From: Pseudodesulfovibrio sp.
Lineage (GTDB): Bacteria > Desulfobacterota > Desulfovibrionia > Desulfovibrionales > Desulfovibrionaceae
Length of the DNA: 39,864 bases
Reading direction: 5' to 3'
Assembly: GCA_016342345.1 (NCBI GenBank)
Contig: JAEINO010000033.1
Coordinates: 1-39,864, forward strand
A model generated the notes under the pieces. It was not told the origin of the DNA and ran no database searches. It saw only the letters and a program-made list of their open reading frames with translations. Position numbers and translations under genes: made by a program. Positions 1 through 7,516 of the stretch are shown here, one piece after another (position 1 is the first letter of the stretch; every line of letters starts with the position of its first letter).

Positions 1-419
1 TTGGATGGATAGCCCAGTCCGTCGAACCGTTCGTGATGGCACAGGACCATGTCTGCCACGCTGCCGGGTTTGGCGAATTCGGCTACGGGTCGGACAATGG
101 CTTCGCCCTTGGCCGGATGGCTGAAGATCAGTTCCCATTCCTTGTCGTTGAGAGGGCCGGGTTTGGTCAGCACTGCATCCGGGATGCCTATTTTGCCGAT
201 GTCATGCAGATGCCCGGCAATGTGGAGCCAGCGAACTTCCTGACCGGATAATCCCATGGCCCAGCCAAGAGCTTCTGCGACTCGTGCAACCTGCCCGGAA
301 TGCGAGCGGGTGCCCGGGTCCTTGGCATCGATGGCATTACCCAGCGACCGGAGGAATTGGTGCAGGGTTTCGCTGTCGTTCTGATCCAGGGCCGGGAGGC
401 CTGAGGTCTCCGGGTCCAA
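1..419 (-). CDS. HD-GYP domain protein, truncated by the window edge
   Basis: This gene reads leftward off the window and I translated it by hand. It shows the HD-GYP signature in order: RSHSGQVARVAE, then HDIGKIGIPD with the metal-binding HD pair, then HHERFDGLGYP at the cut end. HD-GYP proteins are usually metal-dependent phosphodiesterases that break down cyclic di-GMP. The HD domain begins within the first 20 residues, so no sensor domain precedes it; a partner domain could still follow beyond the edge. I chose the TTG at 419 because AAGGA lies six bases upstream; an in-frame ATG at 476 has no clear ribosome binding site and is the alternative. Catalytic activity is inferred from the intact motifs. 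Confidence 0.85.
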   Translation of the reverse strand, partial: MDPETSGLPALDQNDSETLHQFLRSLGNAIDAKDPGTRSHSGQVARVAEALGWAMGLSGQEVRWLHIAGHLHDIGKIGIPDAVLTKPGPLNDKEWELIFSHPAKGEAIVRPVAEFAKPGSVADMVLCHHERFDGLGYPS

Positions 420-586
420 GCAGTTTCCTTTGTACAACGTGTCTCTCCAAAAAAGCCTGTGCCGCAGCAAGGGCATTGTTATTTTACAAAATGGACTGTT
501 TCGAGATCACCGCTTCAGGCTTTGACCTTGAACATTTTATTCTTGATGGCTGTTGGTTCGCTCGGGTCTTGTTCTGTTTTCGGTCT

Positions 587-1279
587 TTAGGCATGATCGC
601 CGGCAGTTTCTTCTTTGGGGAAGATCCGCTTGGCAAGGTAGATGAACGGTGTGTCCAGGGCGGCTACGACAAATTTGATGACATATGTGGACACCATGAT
701 TTCCCAGAAGACCTCAATGGGAAACATTCCCCAGAATGCGATGGTGCAGAATATGGCGGAATCCAGCAATTGGCTTATCATGGTCGAGGCGTTGTTGCGA
801 AGCCACAGGAGCTTGGTGCCGGTGCGTTGCTTGATGGCATGGAATGCCCAGACATCATGTGTCTGTGACACCAGATATGCCAACATGCTTGCCAGTGCGA
901 TGCGCGGCATGAATCCGAACAGTGCGGACAAATGCGGTTGGGCGAAGTCGTCGGCTGCGGGCTGGAAGTAGAGAGCTATCTGCATATATGCGACCATCAT
1001 GACCAGCGCGACAAAGCCGAGCAGTACGCCTTTGCGTGCTTCTTTCTTGCCGTAGAATTCACTGAGAAGGTCGGTGGACAGAAACACGCTTGCATACAGG
1101 ACGTTGCCCAGCGTGGTGGTAAGCCCGAAAAGTTCTATTGTTTTGAGTACCTGTATGTTGCATAAAAGCAGGTTGAAGACCAGGAGTCCAAACAGGCCGA
1201 CACGACCGAAGAGCTTGTACACGACCAGGACCATGCCTAAATCGACAAGGGCGAAAAGAATCCATAACATTTCATTCAT
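587..1279 (-). CDS. yhhQ: Queuosine precursor transporter, YhhQ (VUT) family
   Basis: A 230-residue integral membrane protein with about six hydrophobic segments. It carries typical family features: an ETIE-like segment reading KTIELFGLTTTLGNVLYAS, then STDLLSEFYGKKEARKG, and a late QLLDSAIFCTIAF segment. Family members import queuosine precursors such as preQ0 or preQ1 across the inner membrane. Length matches the family. A queD gene at 27.7 kb in the same window shows that part of the de novo precursor pathway is also encoded. The leader (1280-1439) shows no preQ1 riboswitch that I can recognise. A weak AGAGG lies 12 bases before the ATG, so the ribosome binding site is poor. The substrate is inferred from family membership. 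Confidence 0.88.
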   Translation of the reverse strand: MNEMLWILFALVDLGMVLVVYKLFGRVGLFGLLVFNLLLCNIQVLKTIELFGLTTTLGNVLYASVFLSTDLLSEFYGKKEARKGVLLGFVALVMMVAYMQIALYFQPAADDFAQPHLSALFGFMPRIALASMLAYLVSQTHDVWAFHAIKQRTGTKLLWLRNNASTMISQLLDSAIFCTIAFWGMFPIEVFWEIMVSTYVIKFVVAALDTPFIYLAKRIFPKEETAGDHA

Positions 1280-1439
1280 GCGCGTGCATTGCCTCTAAAT
1301 GATATTTTGGTCAAGTGGAAAACAGTGTCCAGGTAAAATCCGTTCTTTGCGGAAAAGTCATGGCTGGCCTGGTCTGGAAGAGATATGGCAGTCGTTTTGT
1401 CAACGTGTTGGCCTGTTTGCCATCTTTGTTGGCTCGGGA

Positions 1440-2897
1440 CTAGGCCACGTCCCAGGTTGCGCCTTGGGGCGTGTCCTTGACCTCGACGTTCATGGCGGCA
1501 AGTTCATCGCGGATGGCGTCTGATTTGTCGAAATCCTTGTTCTTGCGTGCCTCCTTGCGGTCGTCCAGGAGCTGCTGAATCCTGGCCGGATCAATACCGG
1601 CTCGGGCAGCGCGGTTGTCACGCAACTCAGTGAGAAATTCGGTTGGCTCGCGTTCAAAGATGCCCAGTACCGCACCCCAATTTGCCATGTCGGTCTTGAT
1701 GCGAGTGAAAAAAACCTGGCCTCCTTCGGATTTGCGGAGGTTCTTGTCTTCGGCAATGCGACCGGTCAGGCGGACAGCGGAAAAGACATGGCCGAGAGCT
1801 CCGGCAGTGTTCATGTCATCGTCCATGGCTTCCACCCAATGCGTTTCAATTTGATCGAGTTCGGCGGTCAGTTCTTCCGGAAAGGGAGATTTTTTCCATG
1901 AAGATTTGGACAGCTCGACATCTGCCTGGGCCATGGCGGAATAGATTCGCTTGATGCCCTTTTCGGCTTCTTCAAGTGCCTCGAACGAGAAATCCAGTGG
2001 GCTGCGGTAGTGCATGGTCAGCAGGAAGTACCGCAGGGTTTCGGGCAGGAACTTGTCGAGAATGTCCCGGATGGTGAAGAAGTTGCCAAGGGATTTGGAC
2101 ATTTTTTCGGAGTTGATCTGCACGAAGCCGTTGTGGACCCAGTAGTTGGCAAATGGTTTGCCGGTGTCAGCCTCGGACTGGGCTATTTCGTTTTCGTGAT
2201 GCGGGAAGGAAAGATCCTGACCTCCACCGTGGATATCCAGAGGCAACGGAGCGTATTTTTCACTCATGGCGGAGCATTCGAGGTGCCAGCCGGGGCGACC
2301 TTGACCCCAGGGGGATTCCCAGAATGGCTCCCCTGGTTTGGCAGATTTCCAGAGGGCAAAATCAAGCGGGTCCAGTTTTTCATCGCCTGGATCGACTCTG
2401 GCACCGGATTCGAGTTCGTCAATGTTGCGCCCGGAAAGCTTGCCGTATCCTTCAAAGGAACGGACCTTGAAATATACGTCACCGGACGTTGTGGAATATG
2501 CGTGACCCTTGTCGATCAAACGTTGGGTGAGAGCGATCATGTCACCAATATGCTCGGTACACTTGGGTTCCACATCTGCACGCAGCACTTTGAGTCTGTC
2601 CATGTCCACGTAGAATTCGTTGATGAACTGCTTTGCGATGTCTGCCGCGCTTTTGCCAACTTCGTTGGCGCGGTTGATGATCTTGTCGTCGATGTCCGTG
2701 AAGTTGCGAATGAAGGTGACGTTGTACCCTTTGTGGCGCAGGAGGCGGAAGAGGACATCAAAGACCACGCTGGAGCGAGCGTGTCCGATGTGACAGAGGT
2801 CATAGGCCGTGATGCCACAGACATACATGTTGACATCGTTGCCGTTTGCGGGGGTGAATTCCTGTTTTTTCCGGGCCAGGGTGTTGTAGAGTCTCAT
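1440..2897 (-). CDS. cysS: Cysteinyl-tRNA synthetase
   Basis: A 485-residue class I aminoacyl-tRNA synthetase, the usual length for bacterial CysRS. It charges tRNA-Cys with cysteine in the cytoplasm. Visible features are the zinc-ligand cysteine in MYVCGITAYD, the HIGH motif (CHIGHARS) near residue 35, the HLECSAMS zinc-site segment near residue 210, HHENEIAQSEA, and the KMSKSLGN loop near residue 270. The C-terminal part is an alpha-helical anticodon-binding region. GGAGC lies upstream of the ATG at 2897. It is the last gene of a run with ispDF and the unknown membrane-anchored gene, separated from the latter by 43 bases. Confidence 0.98.
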   Translation of the reverse strand: MRLYNTLARKKQEFTPANGNDVNMYVCGITAYDLCHIGHARSSVVFDVLFRLLRHKGYNVTFIRNFTDIDDKIINRANEVGKSAADIAKQFINEFYVDMDRLKVLRADVEPKCTEHIGDMIALTQRLIDKGHAYSTTSGDVYFKVRSFEGYGKLSGRNIDELESGARVDPGDEKLDPLDFALWKSAKPGEPFWESPWGQGRPGWHLECSAMSEKYAPLPLDIHGGGQDLSFPHHENEIAQSEADTGKPFANYWVHNGFVQINSEKMSKSLGNFFTIRDILDKFLPETLRYFLLTMHYRSPLDFSFEALEEAEKGIKRIYSAMAQADVELSKSSWKKSPFPEELTAELDQIETHWVEAMDDDMNTAGALGHVFSAVRLTGRIAEDKNLRKSEGGQVFFTRIKTDMANWGAVLGIFEREPTEFLTELRDNRAARAGIDPARIQQLLDDRKEARKNKDFDKSDAIRDELAAMNVEVKDTPQGATWDVA

Positions 2898-2940
2898 TGA
2901 AAAGCTCCGTCTCTATTTACTTTTTATTATTGTCTTTTGG

Positions 2941-3822
2941 TTAAATTTCTTCGCTTGAGTCGGTTTCGATCTGGACGTTCAACATGCGCAGGTTCTCGTA
3001 AATGTCGCGGCCCATGAAAAGGTAGAGCATTGGTACCGGTTCGGTCGGGTTGGACGAAACGGTCACGGTGCCGGGATCATTGATATACCGTCTGAGTCCA
3101 TGCAGAACATTTTCGGCTACTTGGTTTTCGTCCTTGCCGACATATTCGGCCATGGCGGACAATTCGGCACTGATTCGTGTCAGGGCATTTGCCTCGGAAA
3201 TATTCAGCCCGTTGGCTGACTCCCGGATCAGGGTGTTGACGAGAGAGTGGTTGGTAAACATCAAATTCGCTTTGCCAAGCCGGAGTCCGATAAGTGTTTC
3301 CATGCGAAAGGGGTGCAGGTCAAGCTTGTCGATGGTGGCTGACAGTTTGGCGTCTGCCAGTTCCGGGACCTTGAGTGTCAACGTCTTGATGTCTAATGTC
3401 TTTGTTTCCGGGGCGTAGCGGTAATCCAGGGTCAAGTCGCCCTTGATGGTGGCAATATTCAGGTCTTGCATGGGAATGGCCCATGTCCCCAGGTTGGCCG
3501 AGGTCGTTTCAATGGTGATGCCCGTGGCCGTGCCCGTCATATAGTGGGGGATGGGATTGATTTGATCAAAGGCGGTAATGGTCACGGTGTCGGCATGAAG
3601 AAATTGTCCATGGGGCAGGGTTGCCTCAACGTCCTTGAGGGTGACGCATTGGTTCTGGATGCTCACGGACAGGTTGCTGTAATTGAGGGTCAGTCCTTCA
3701 ACTTCGGCAACGGCCTGATTGAGTCCTTTTGCCACCTCGGAGTTTACGAACCATGTAAGGCCAGCATAGCAGATGGCTACGAAGAGAATAAAGGAGAGGA
3801 GGAATTTCCAGACCCGGGACAT
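2941..3822 (-). CDS. Membrane-anchored periplasmic protein of unknown function
   Basis: A 293-residue protein I do not recognise. Residues about 5-27 form one hydrophobic segment after MSRVWK, so it is either an uncleaved anchor or a signal peptide. The rest is rich in alternating beta-type hydrophobic patterns with phrases such as LTLNYSNLSVSI, NQCVTLKDVEATLP and IKTLTLKVPELADAKLSA. This resembles the repetitive beta structure of AsmA-like or DUF945-like envelope proteins, but I cannot assign it to either. It starts three bases after the ispDF stop codon and precedes cysS, so it is probably co-transcribed and translationally coupled with ispDF. An envelope role is an inference from the anchor and beta pattern only. 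Confidence 0.75.
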   Translation of the reverse strand: MSRVWKFLLSFILFVAICYAGLTWFVNSEVAKGLNQAVAEVEGLTLNYSNLSVSIQNQCVTLKDVEATLPHGQFLHADTVTITAFDQINPIPHYMTGTATGITIETTSANLGTWAIPMQDLNIATIKGDLTLDYRYAPETKTLDIKTLTLKVPELADAKLSATIDKLDLHPFRMETLIGLRLGKANLMFTNHSLVNTLIRESANGLNISEANALTRISAELSAMAEYVGKDENQVAENVLHGLRRYINDPGTVTVSSNPTEPVPMLYLFMGRDIYENLRMLNVQIETDSSEEI

Positions 3823-3825
3823 GAC

Positions 3826-5022
3826 TTACAGTTCCCTCAGGGCGGTGACGGTTGCCACGGCCTTGATGCCTTTCTTTTCGCCTGTGAACCCGAGTTTTTC
3901 CTCGGTGGTTGCCTTGACATTCACCTGATGCGGTCTGAGTTCGAGCAGACGGCAGATGTTTTTTGTTATCTGGCTTGCATGTGGAGCGAGTTTCGGGATC
4001 TGGGTGATGATTGTCACATCTGCATGCACGATACGCACGCCAGCTTTGGAGGCCAGGGTCAGAATTTCCTTGAGCAGCACGCTGCTGTCGGCGTTGGCAA
4101 ATTTTTTGTCCGTGTCCGGGAAATGAAGGCCTATGTCGCCACCGCCAAAGGTGCCGAGTACCGCGTCTGTCAGGGCATGCAGCAGAACATCGCCATCCGA
4201 GTGGGCGATGATGGTTGGTCCGCCTGCTATTGGCACTCCTCCGAGCACGAAGGGGCGATGGTTCTCGCCTCCGAAGCGGTGGACATCATACCCCCATCCC
4301 ACACACGGGACGGTTGTTTTGGTCTCTTTCAGTTTTTCGAGGTCTTCCGGCGTGGTGATTTTTATATTGGATTCTTCGCCGGGGATGATTGTCACTTCGG
4401 CAATTCGCTCCACCATGCTGGCATCGTCCGTAACGTCCCAACCCTCTGCGATGGCCTTTTTATGGGCAGCAACGAGCAGTTTCGTTTCGAATGCCTGGGG
4501 TGTCTGCACGGCGCGGAGTTCAGAGCGGGTCAGCGTTTCGGTTACAACATCGTTGTCTACCCGCTTGACCGTATCCGTGATCTTGATGGTCGGGATCACG
4601 CCTTGTGCGCCTGCATTCAGGCCGTCGATGAGGTTGGTGATGATGCGGGCCGAAACAAAGGGACGGGCAGAATCATGAACCAGTACGCCGTCGCAGTCGG
4701 AAGGGAGATTCTTGAGGCCGTTGAACACGGAATCCTGTCTGCGGTCGCCGCCTTCAGCCACTATCCATTTGAGGCCAAGGTCTTCGCTTTTGAAGAATTG
4801 ACGGACCTTTTTCTTCATGGCCTCGGTTTCATCCGGTGGGAACACGAACACCAGTCCGCGCATTTGTGCCACGCGGGAAAAGGTTCGAGCCGAATGCCAG
4901 AACAATGGCGCGCCCTTGTACTCGATGTACTGCTTGCGTTCGCCGTTGGTGGCTTCAGCCAGACGAGTGCCTGACCCTGCGGCCAGGATTATTCCCCATA
5001 TGCTGTTGAGTTGGCGGTCCAT
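3826..5022 (-). CDS. ispDF: Bifunctional IspD-IspF enzyme of the MEP isoprenoid pathway
   Basis: A 398-residue fusion. The N-terminal part (about 1-230) is 2-C-methyl-D-erythritol 4-phosphate cytidylyltransferase, with the nucleotide-binding LAAGSGTRL near residue 15 and VHDSARPFVS near residue 115. The C-terminal part (about 240-398) is 2-C-methyl-D-erythritol 2,4-cyclodiphosphate synthase, with GWGYDVHRFG giving the metal-binding Asp and His, AHSDGDVLLHALTDA, and a closing KATTEEKLGFTGEKKGI. The enzyme catalyses two non-consecutive steps of isoprenoid precursor synthesis in the cytoplasm. Fused forms are common in alpha-, delta- and epsilon-type proteobacteria. It lies directly downstream of rnpB, with a strong GC hairpin between them. 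Confidence 0.97.
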   Translation of the reverse strand: MDRQLNSIWGIILAAGSGTRLAEATNGERKQYIEYKGAPLFWHSARTFSRVAQMRGLVFVFPPDETEAMKKKVRQFFKSEDLGLKWIVAEGGDRRQDSVFNGLKNLPSDCDGVLVHDSARPFVSARIITNLIDGLNAGAQGVIPTIKITDTVKRVDNDVVTETLTRSELRAVQTPQAFETKLLVAAHKKAIAEGWDVTDDASMVERIAEVTIIPGEESNIKITTPEDLEKLKETKTTVPCVGWGYDVHRFGGENHRPFVLGGVPIAGGPTIIAHSDGDVLLHALTDAVLGTFGGGDIGLHFPDTDKKFANADSSVLLKEILTLASKAGVRIVHADVTIITQIPKLAPHASQITKNICRLLELRPHQVNVKATTEEKLGFTGEKKGIKAVATVTALREL

Positions 5023-5033
5023 GTGGCCTCTAT

Positions 5034-5067
5034 GCGCGCGCGGGAGAGCATGTGCTTTCCCGCGCGC
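5034..5067 (-). terminator. GC-rich hairpin between rnpB and ispDF
   Basis: An inverted repeat with arms of 15 bases (GCGCGCGGGA core) and a tiny loop lies 13 bases beyond the 3' end of rnpB and ends 11 bases before the ispDF ATG. One position is mismatched on the minus strand. There is no U-run after it, so it may act as an RNA processing or stabilising stem, or as a weak terminator, rather than as a classical rho-independent terminator. Its closeness to the ispDF start could also affect translation. Confidence 0.55.
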
Positions 5068-5080
5068 CTGTAATCAAGTT

Positions 5081-5437
<357 letters not shown>

Positions 5438-5464
5438 AAACTTGATACAATTCTTAGTGAACGA

Positions 5465-6190
5465 CTATTTTGCAGTCGGTGCGTTGGCCTGCCAGAATAT
5501 GAGCCGCTGGCAGTTGGGACAGCTCAGGATCTGCTGGCCTTTCTGCAAGTCGTTGTAGGACTGCGGCGGAATCATGATGTGGCAGCCAGCGCAAACGCCG
5601 TCAGCGACGGGAACGATGACCGGATTTTCCATGCGTTCGCGGATGAACTCGTAGCGGCCAAGGATCGGCGGTGGAACGGCCTTGCTGGCTTTTCTGCGTT
5701 TACGGCCAAGGGTCTCAAGCTTTTTCTTGGCGTCGGCCAGACGTTTCTCCAGCGTGGTCTTGAGGGCGTCGTATTGGTCCTTGACTCCGCTCATTTCGCT
5801 GTTGAGGCTTTCTGTGGCCTCATCCTGGCGGGTGAGTTCTTCCTTGACAGCAATCTGCTCGTCATCGCGCATGCGATTGAGTTTTTCCATGCTGTCCATT
5901 TCCCGCATCATTGCGTGATATTCCTTCGTGTTGCCGACCATCATGAGCTTGTTTTTGCTCTTCTTGATCCTGCCGGCATCTTCATCGATCTCGTGAGACA
6001 GTTTCTTTTTCTGTTCTTTGAGGATGTCTATCTTTTCATTGATCTGGTTGCGACGGTCGTCGAATTTGGAGATCTGTTCCTCAAGTACAATCAGTTCCTT
6101 GGGAGCCTGCTCAACCTCGTCCCGGAGGATGAGGATGTCGTCATCCACGTGCTGGAGTACGATCAACTGCTCGATTTGTTTCTGATACAT
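5465..6190 (-). CDS. C4-type zinc ribbon coiled-coil protein (DUF164/CT398-like)
   Basis: A 241-residue protein. Residues about 20-180 form a long charged coiled coil rich in Glu, Lys and Gln. The C-terminus has a zinc ribbon with two CxxC pairs, CAGCHIMIPP and CPNCQRLIF. This layout matches the widespread family of zinc-ribbon coiled-coil proteins that are often encoded beside Nif3-family genes. The family's biochemical role is not firmly established; nucleic-acid binding is commonly suggested. It follows the Nif3 gene by 49 bases and precedes rnpB by 27 bases, so all three are probably in one transcription unit. AGGT lies just upstream of the ATG. Confidence 0.9.
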   Translation of the reverse strand: MYQKQIEQLIVLQHVDDDILILRDEVEQAPKELIVLEEQISKFDDRRNQINEKIDILKEQKKKLSHEIDEDAGRIKKSKNKLMMVGNTKEYHAMMREMDSMEKLNRMRDDEQIAVKEELTRQDEATESLNSEMSGVKDQYDALKTTLEKRLADAKKKLETLGRKRRKASKAVPPPILGRYEFIRERMENPVIVPVADGVCAGCHIMIPPQSYNDLQKGQQILSCPNCQRLIFWQANAPTAK

Positions 6191-6239
6191 GTCTTACCTC
6201 GCTATCTATTTGAAAGCATGCTTTCGCACGGTTCCTTCG

Positions 6240-7238
6240 TTATTTTTTGACGTGAAACCGGAAGGGATCATCGCCTTTGAAAAATTTGACTTCCACACCG
6301 TCCAGGCTATTGTCCAGTTCCTCGGCAAAAAGCCGCATCATCTCCTCTTCCAGTGAAAAATGTCCGACATCAATGACGCAAATGGGGCTCTCGACTGCCG
6401 GATGGTACTTCATATCGCCGGTAATGAACACATCTGCACCAGCTTGAGCGGCATTGCGGATGAGTGTTGAACCTGATCCGCCGCAATAGGCCACGGTGGA
6501 AATTTTTTCCGGCTGTGGTCCGGCCATGCTCCAGACTTCTTTGTCAATGAGTCCTTCCAGCACTGTCAGGAATTCATCGAGGCCCAGCGGGTTGGGCAGG
6601 GTGCCCACTTCGCCGAATCCCACTTCGTTCCGGGGTGCGGCAAGGGAATGCAGATAGAAGACGGGCCGTTGTCCCATGGTGAATTCAATGGCATCGGCAA
6701 CCTTGTTCCAGCCATCTTCGTCGCAGACCACCCTGACTTCTCTTGCGCGGCTTTGAGATATGGAATGAACGCCCTTGAGGTTGGCCCAGGCATCGGCCTC
6801 TTGTGGAGAGACAGCCCTTTCGGCATAAAAGGAAGCTTCAATGGGGGTAACTCCGGTTTCAATTTCCAGAAAACGCGTGTTTTCAAGCTTGAGGCGTTTG
6901 CCTAGCCAGAAGGCCGGTCCCTGAGGGCGTGTATCCAGAGAAGTGTGGGCAGCATAGAGCCATGCCCCGGTCCCGATGGTCCGGCGCAGGACGTCCATGT
7001 ACATCCCGTCGCCAATGGGGGCCTTGGGTTTCATGTACAACGGGTGATGTGTAATCACAGCTCCGGCTCCCCATTCGAGGCATTTCCCGACCATGGCAGG
7101 CGTGGGCTCCAGAGCCACTGCGACCTTGTCGGTTTCCTGGATGGTGCCTGCGATCTGAATGCCACAATTGTCCCATGAAGACTGATTGGCTTCAGGGGCA
7201 AGAATGCGAAAAAACGCTAAAATATCCTTAATTTTCAT
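6240..7238 (-). CDS. Nif3-like dinuclear metal-centre hexameric protein
   Basis: A 332-residue member of the Nif3/YbgI/YqfO family. Metal-ligand segments are visible near the N-terminus (VITHHPLYMKP, then AAHTSLDTRP) and near the C-terminus (FITGDMKYHPAVES and DVGHFSLEEEMM). The extra central region of about 100 residues fits the longer YqfO-like form with an inserted domain. Some members are linked to GTP cyclohydrolase-like or radical-damage functions, but the reaction is unsettled. I chose the ATG at 7238 (MKIKDILAFF) because AGGTGG lies eight bases upstream and family homology begins there. A candidate 48-residue gene ends four bases before this start, which suggests coupling. Confidence 0.9.
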   Translation of the reverse strand: MKIKDILAFFRILAPEANQSSWDNCGIQIAGTIQETDKVAVALEPTPAMVGKCLEWGAGAVITHHPLYMKPKAPIGDGMYMDVLRRTIGTGAWLYAAHTSLDTRPQGPAFWLGKRLKLENTRFLEIETGVTPIEASFYAERAVSPQEADAWANLKGVHSISQSRAREVRVVCDEDGWNKVADAIEFTMGQRPVFYLHSLAAPRNEVGFGEVGTLPNPLGLDEFLTVLEGLIDKEVWSMAGPQPEKISTVAYCGGSGSTLIRNAAQAGADVFITGDMKYHPAVESPICVIDVGHFSLEEEMMRLFAEELDNSLDGVEVKFFKGDDPFRFHVKK

Positions 7239-7242
7239 ATAC

Positions 7243-7389
7243 TTATCCACCTGAACCATAAATAAGATGCTCCCGTAGGGTTTCCCCCTCGGGAGCATTA
7301 TTTTCCTCTTCAATAACCCGGCCTTTGGCCTGTGTGGGAAACTTCAGGATATATGCGTTGAACTGCTTTTCAGTATCAAACTGTATCAA
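7243..7389 (-). CDS. Candidate 48-residue small protein between tRNA and Nif3 gene
   Basis: A short open frame found by hand. It starts at TTG (7389) with GGAGG spaced six bases upstream and stops at TAA (7243-7245), four bases before the Nif3 ATG. The predicted product starts MIQFDTEKQFNAYILKFP, continues through an acidic VIEEENNAPEGE stretch, and ends REHLIYGSGG. The good ribosome binding site, the protein-like composition and the tight junction with the next gene support it. Against it, a 9-base-pair hairpin lies inside the frame, the start is a rare TTG, and I recognise no family. It could instead be the 3' trailer of the tRNA transcript. Confidence 0.42.
   Translation of the reverse strand: MIQFDTEKQFNAYILKFPTQAKGRVIEEENNAPEGETLREHLIYGSGG
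7267..7298 (-). terminator. Hairpin, possible tRNA terminator
   Basis: Perfect arms ATGCTCCCG/CGGGAGCAT flank a loop containing a smaller GGG/CCC pairing. On the minus strand it follows the CAU tRNA by about 120 bases and is followed by CTTATTTATGG, only a weak U-run. On the plus strand it is followed by TATTTTCC, but I see no plus-strand gene ending here. It lies inside the candidate 48-residue frame, so a coding origin of the symmetry is also possible. Confidence 0.4.
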
Positions 7390-7415
7390 TCACTTCCTCC
7401 CGCTTGAAGGGGGAT

Positions 7416-7491
7416 TGGTGGGCCAGCCAGGATTCGAACCTGGGACCGACCGGTTATGAGCCGGTGGCTCTGCCAACTGAGCTACTGGCCC
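7416..7491 (-). tRNA. tRNA with CAU anticodon (Met elongator or Ile2)
   Basis: A complete cloverleaf on the minus strand: acceptor stem GGGCCAG/CTGGCCC, D arm GCTCAGTTGGCAGAGC, anticodon stem CCGGC...with loop CTCATAA, T arm with GGTTCGAATCC, and an encoded CCA end. The anticodon is CAU. That reads AUG if unmodified (elongator Met), or AUA if the first base becomes lysidine (Ile2). C4-G69 and C5-G68 in the acceptor stem resemble the tRNA-Ile2 identity pairs described for E. coli TilS, but this alone does not settle it in this lineage. The D arm lacks initiator features, and the first pair is G-C, so it is not the initiator. Confidence 0.95.
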
Positions 7492-7516
7492 GCAGTCTAA
7501 GAGCGGATCAATATAG

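Noticed and set aside
1280-1439. Possible preQ1 riboswitch before the queuosine-precursor transporter
   Set aside because: I looked for the short preQ1 aptamer pattern and did not find it.
3466-4974. Long plus-strand open frame of 502 codons
   Set aside because: It is antisense to ispDF, whose motifs are clear, and its translation has no recognisable domain and a biased Cys/Gly/His composition.
7239-7313. N-terminal extension of the Nif3 gene
   Set aside because: The family begins at MKIKDIL, AGGTGG precedes that ATG, and the extension contains a hairpin in another frame.
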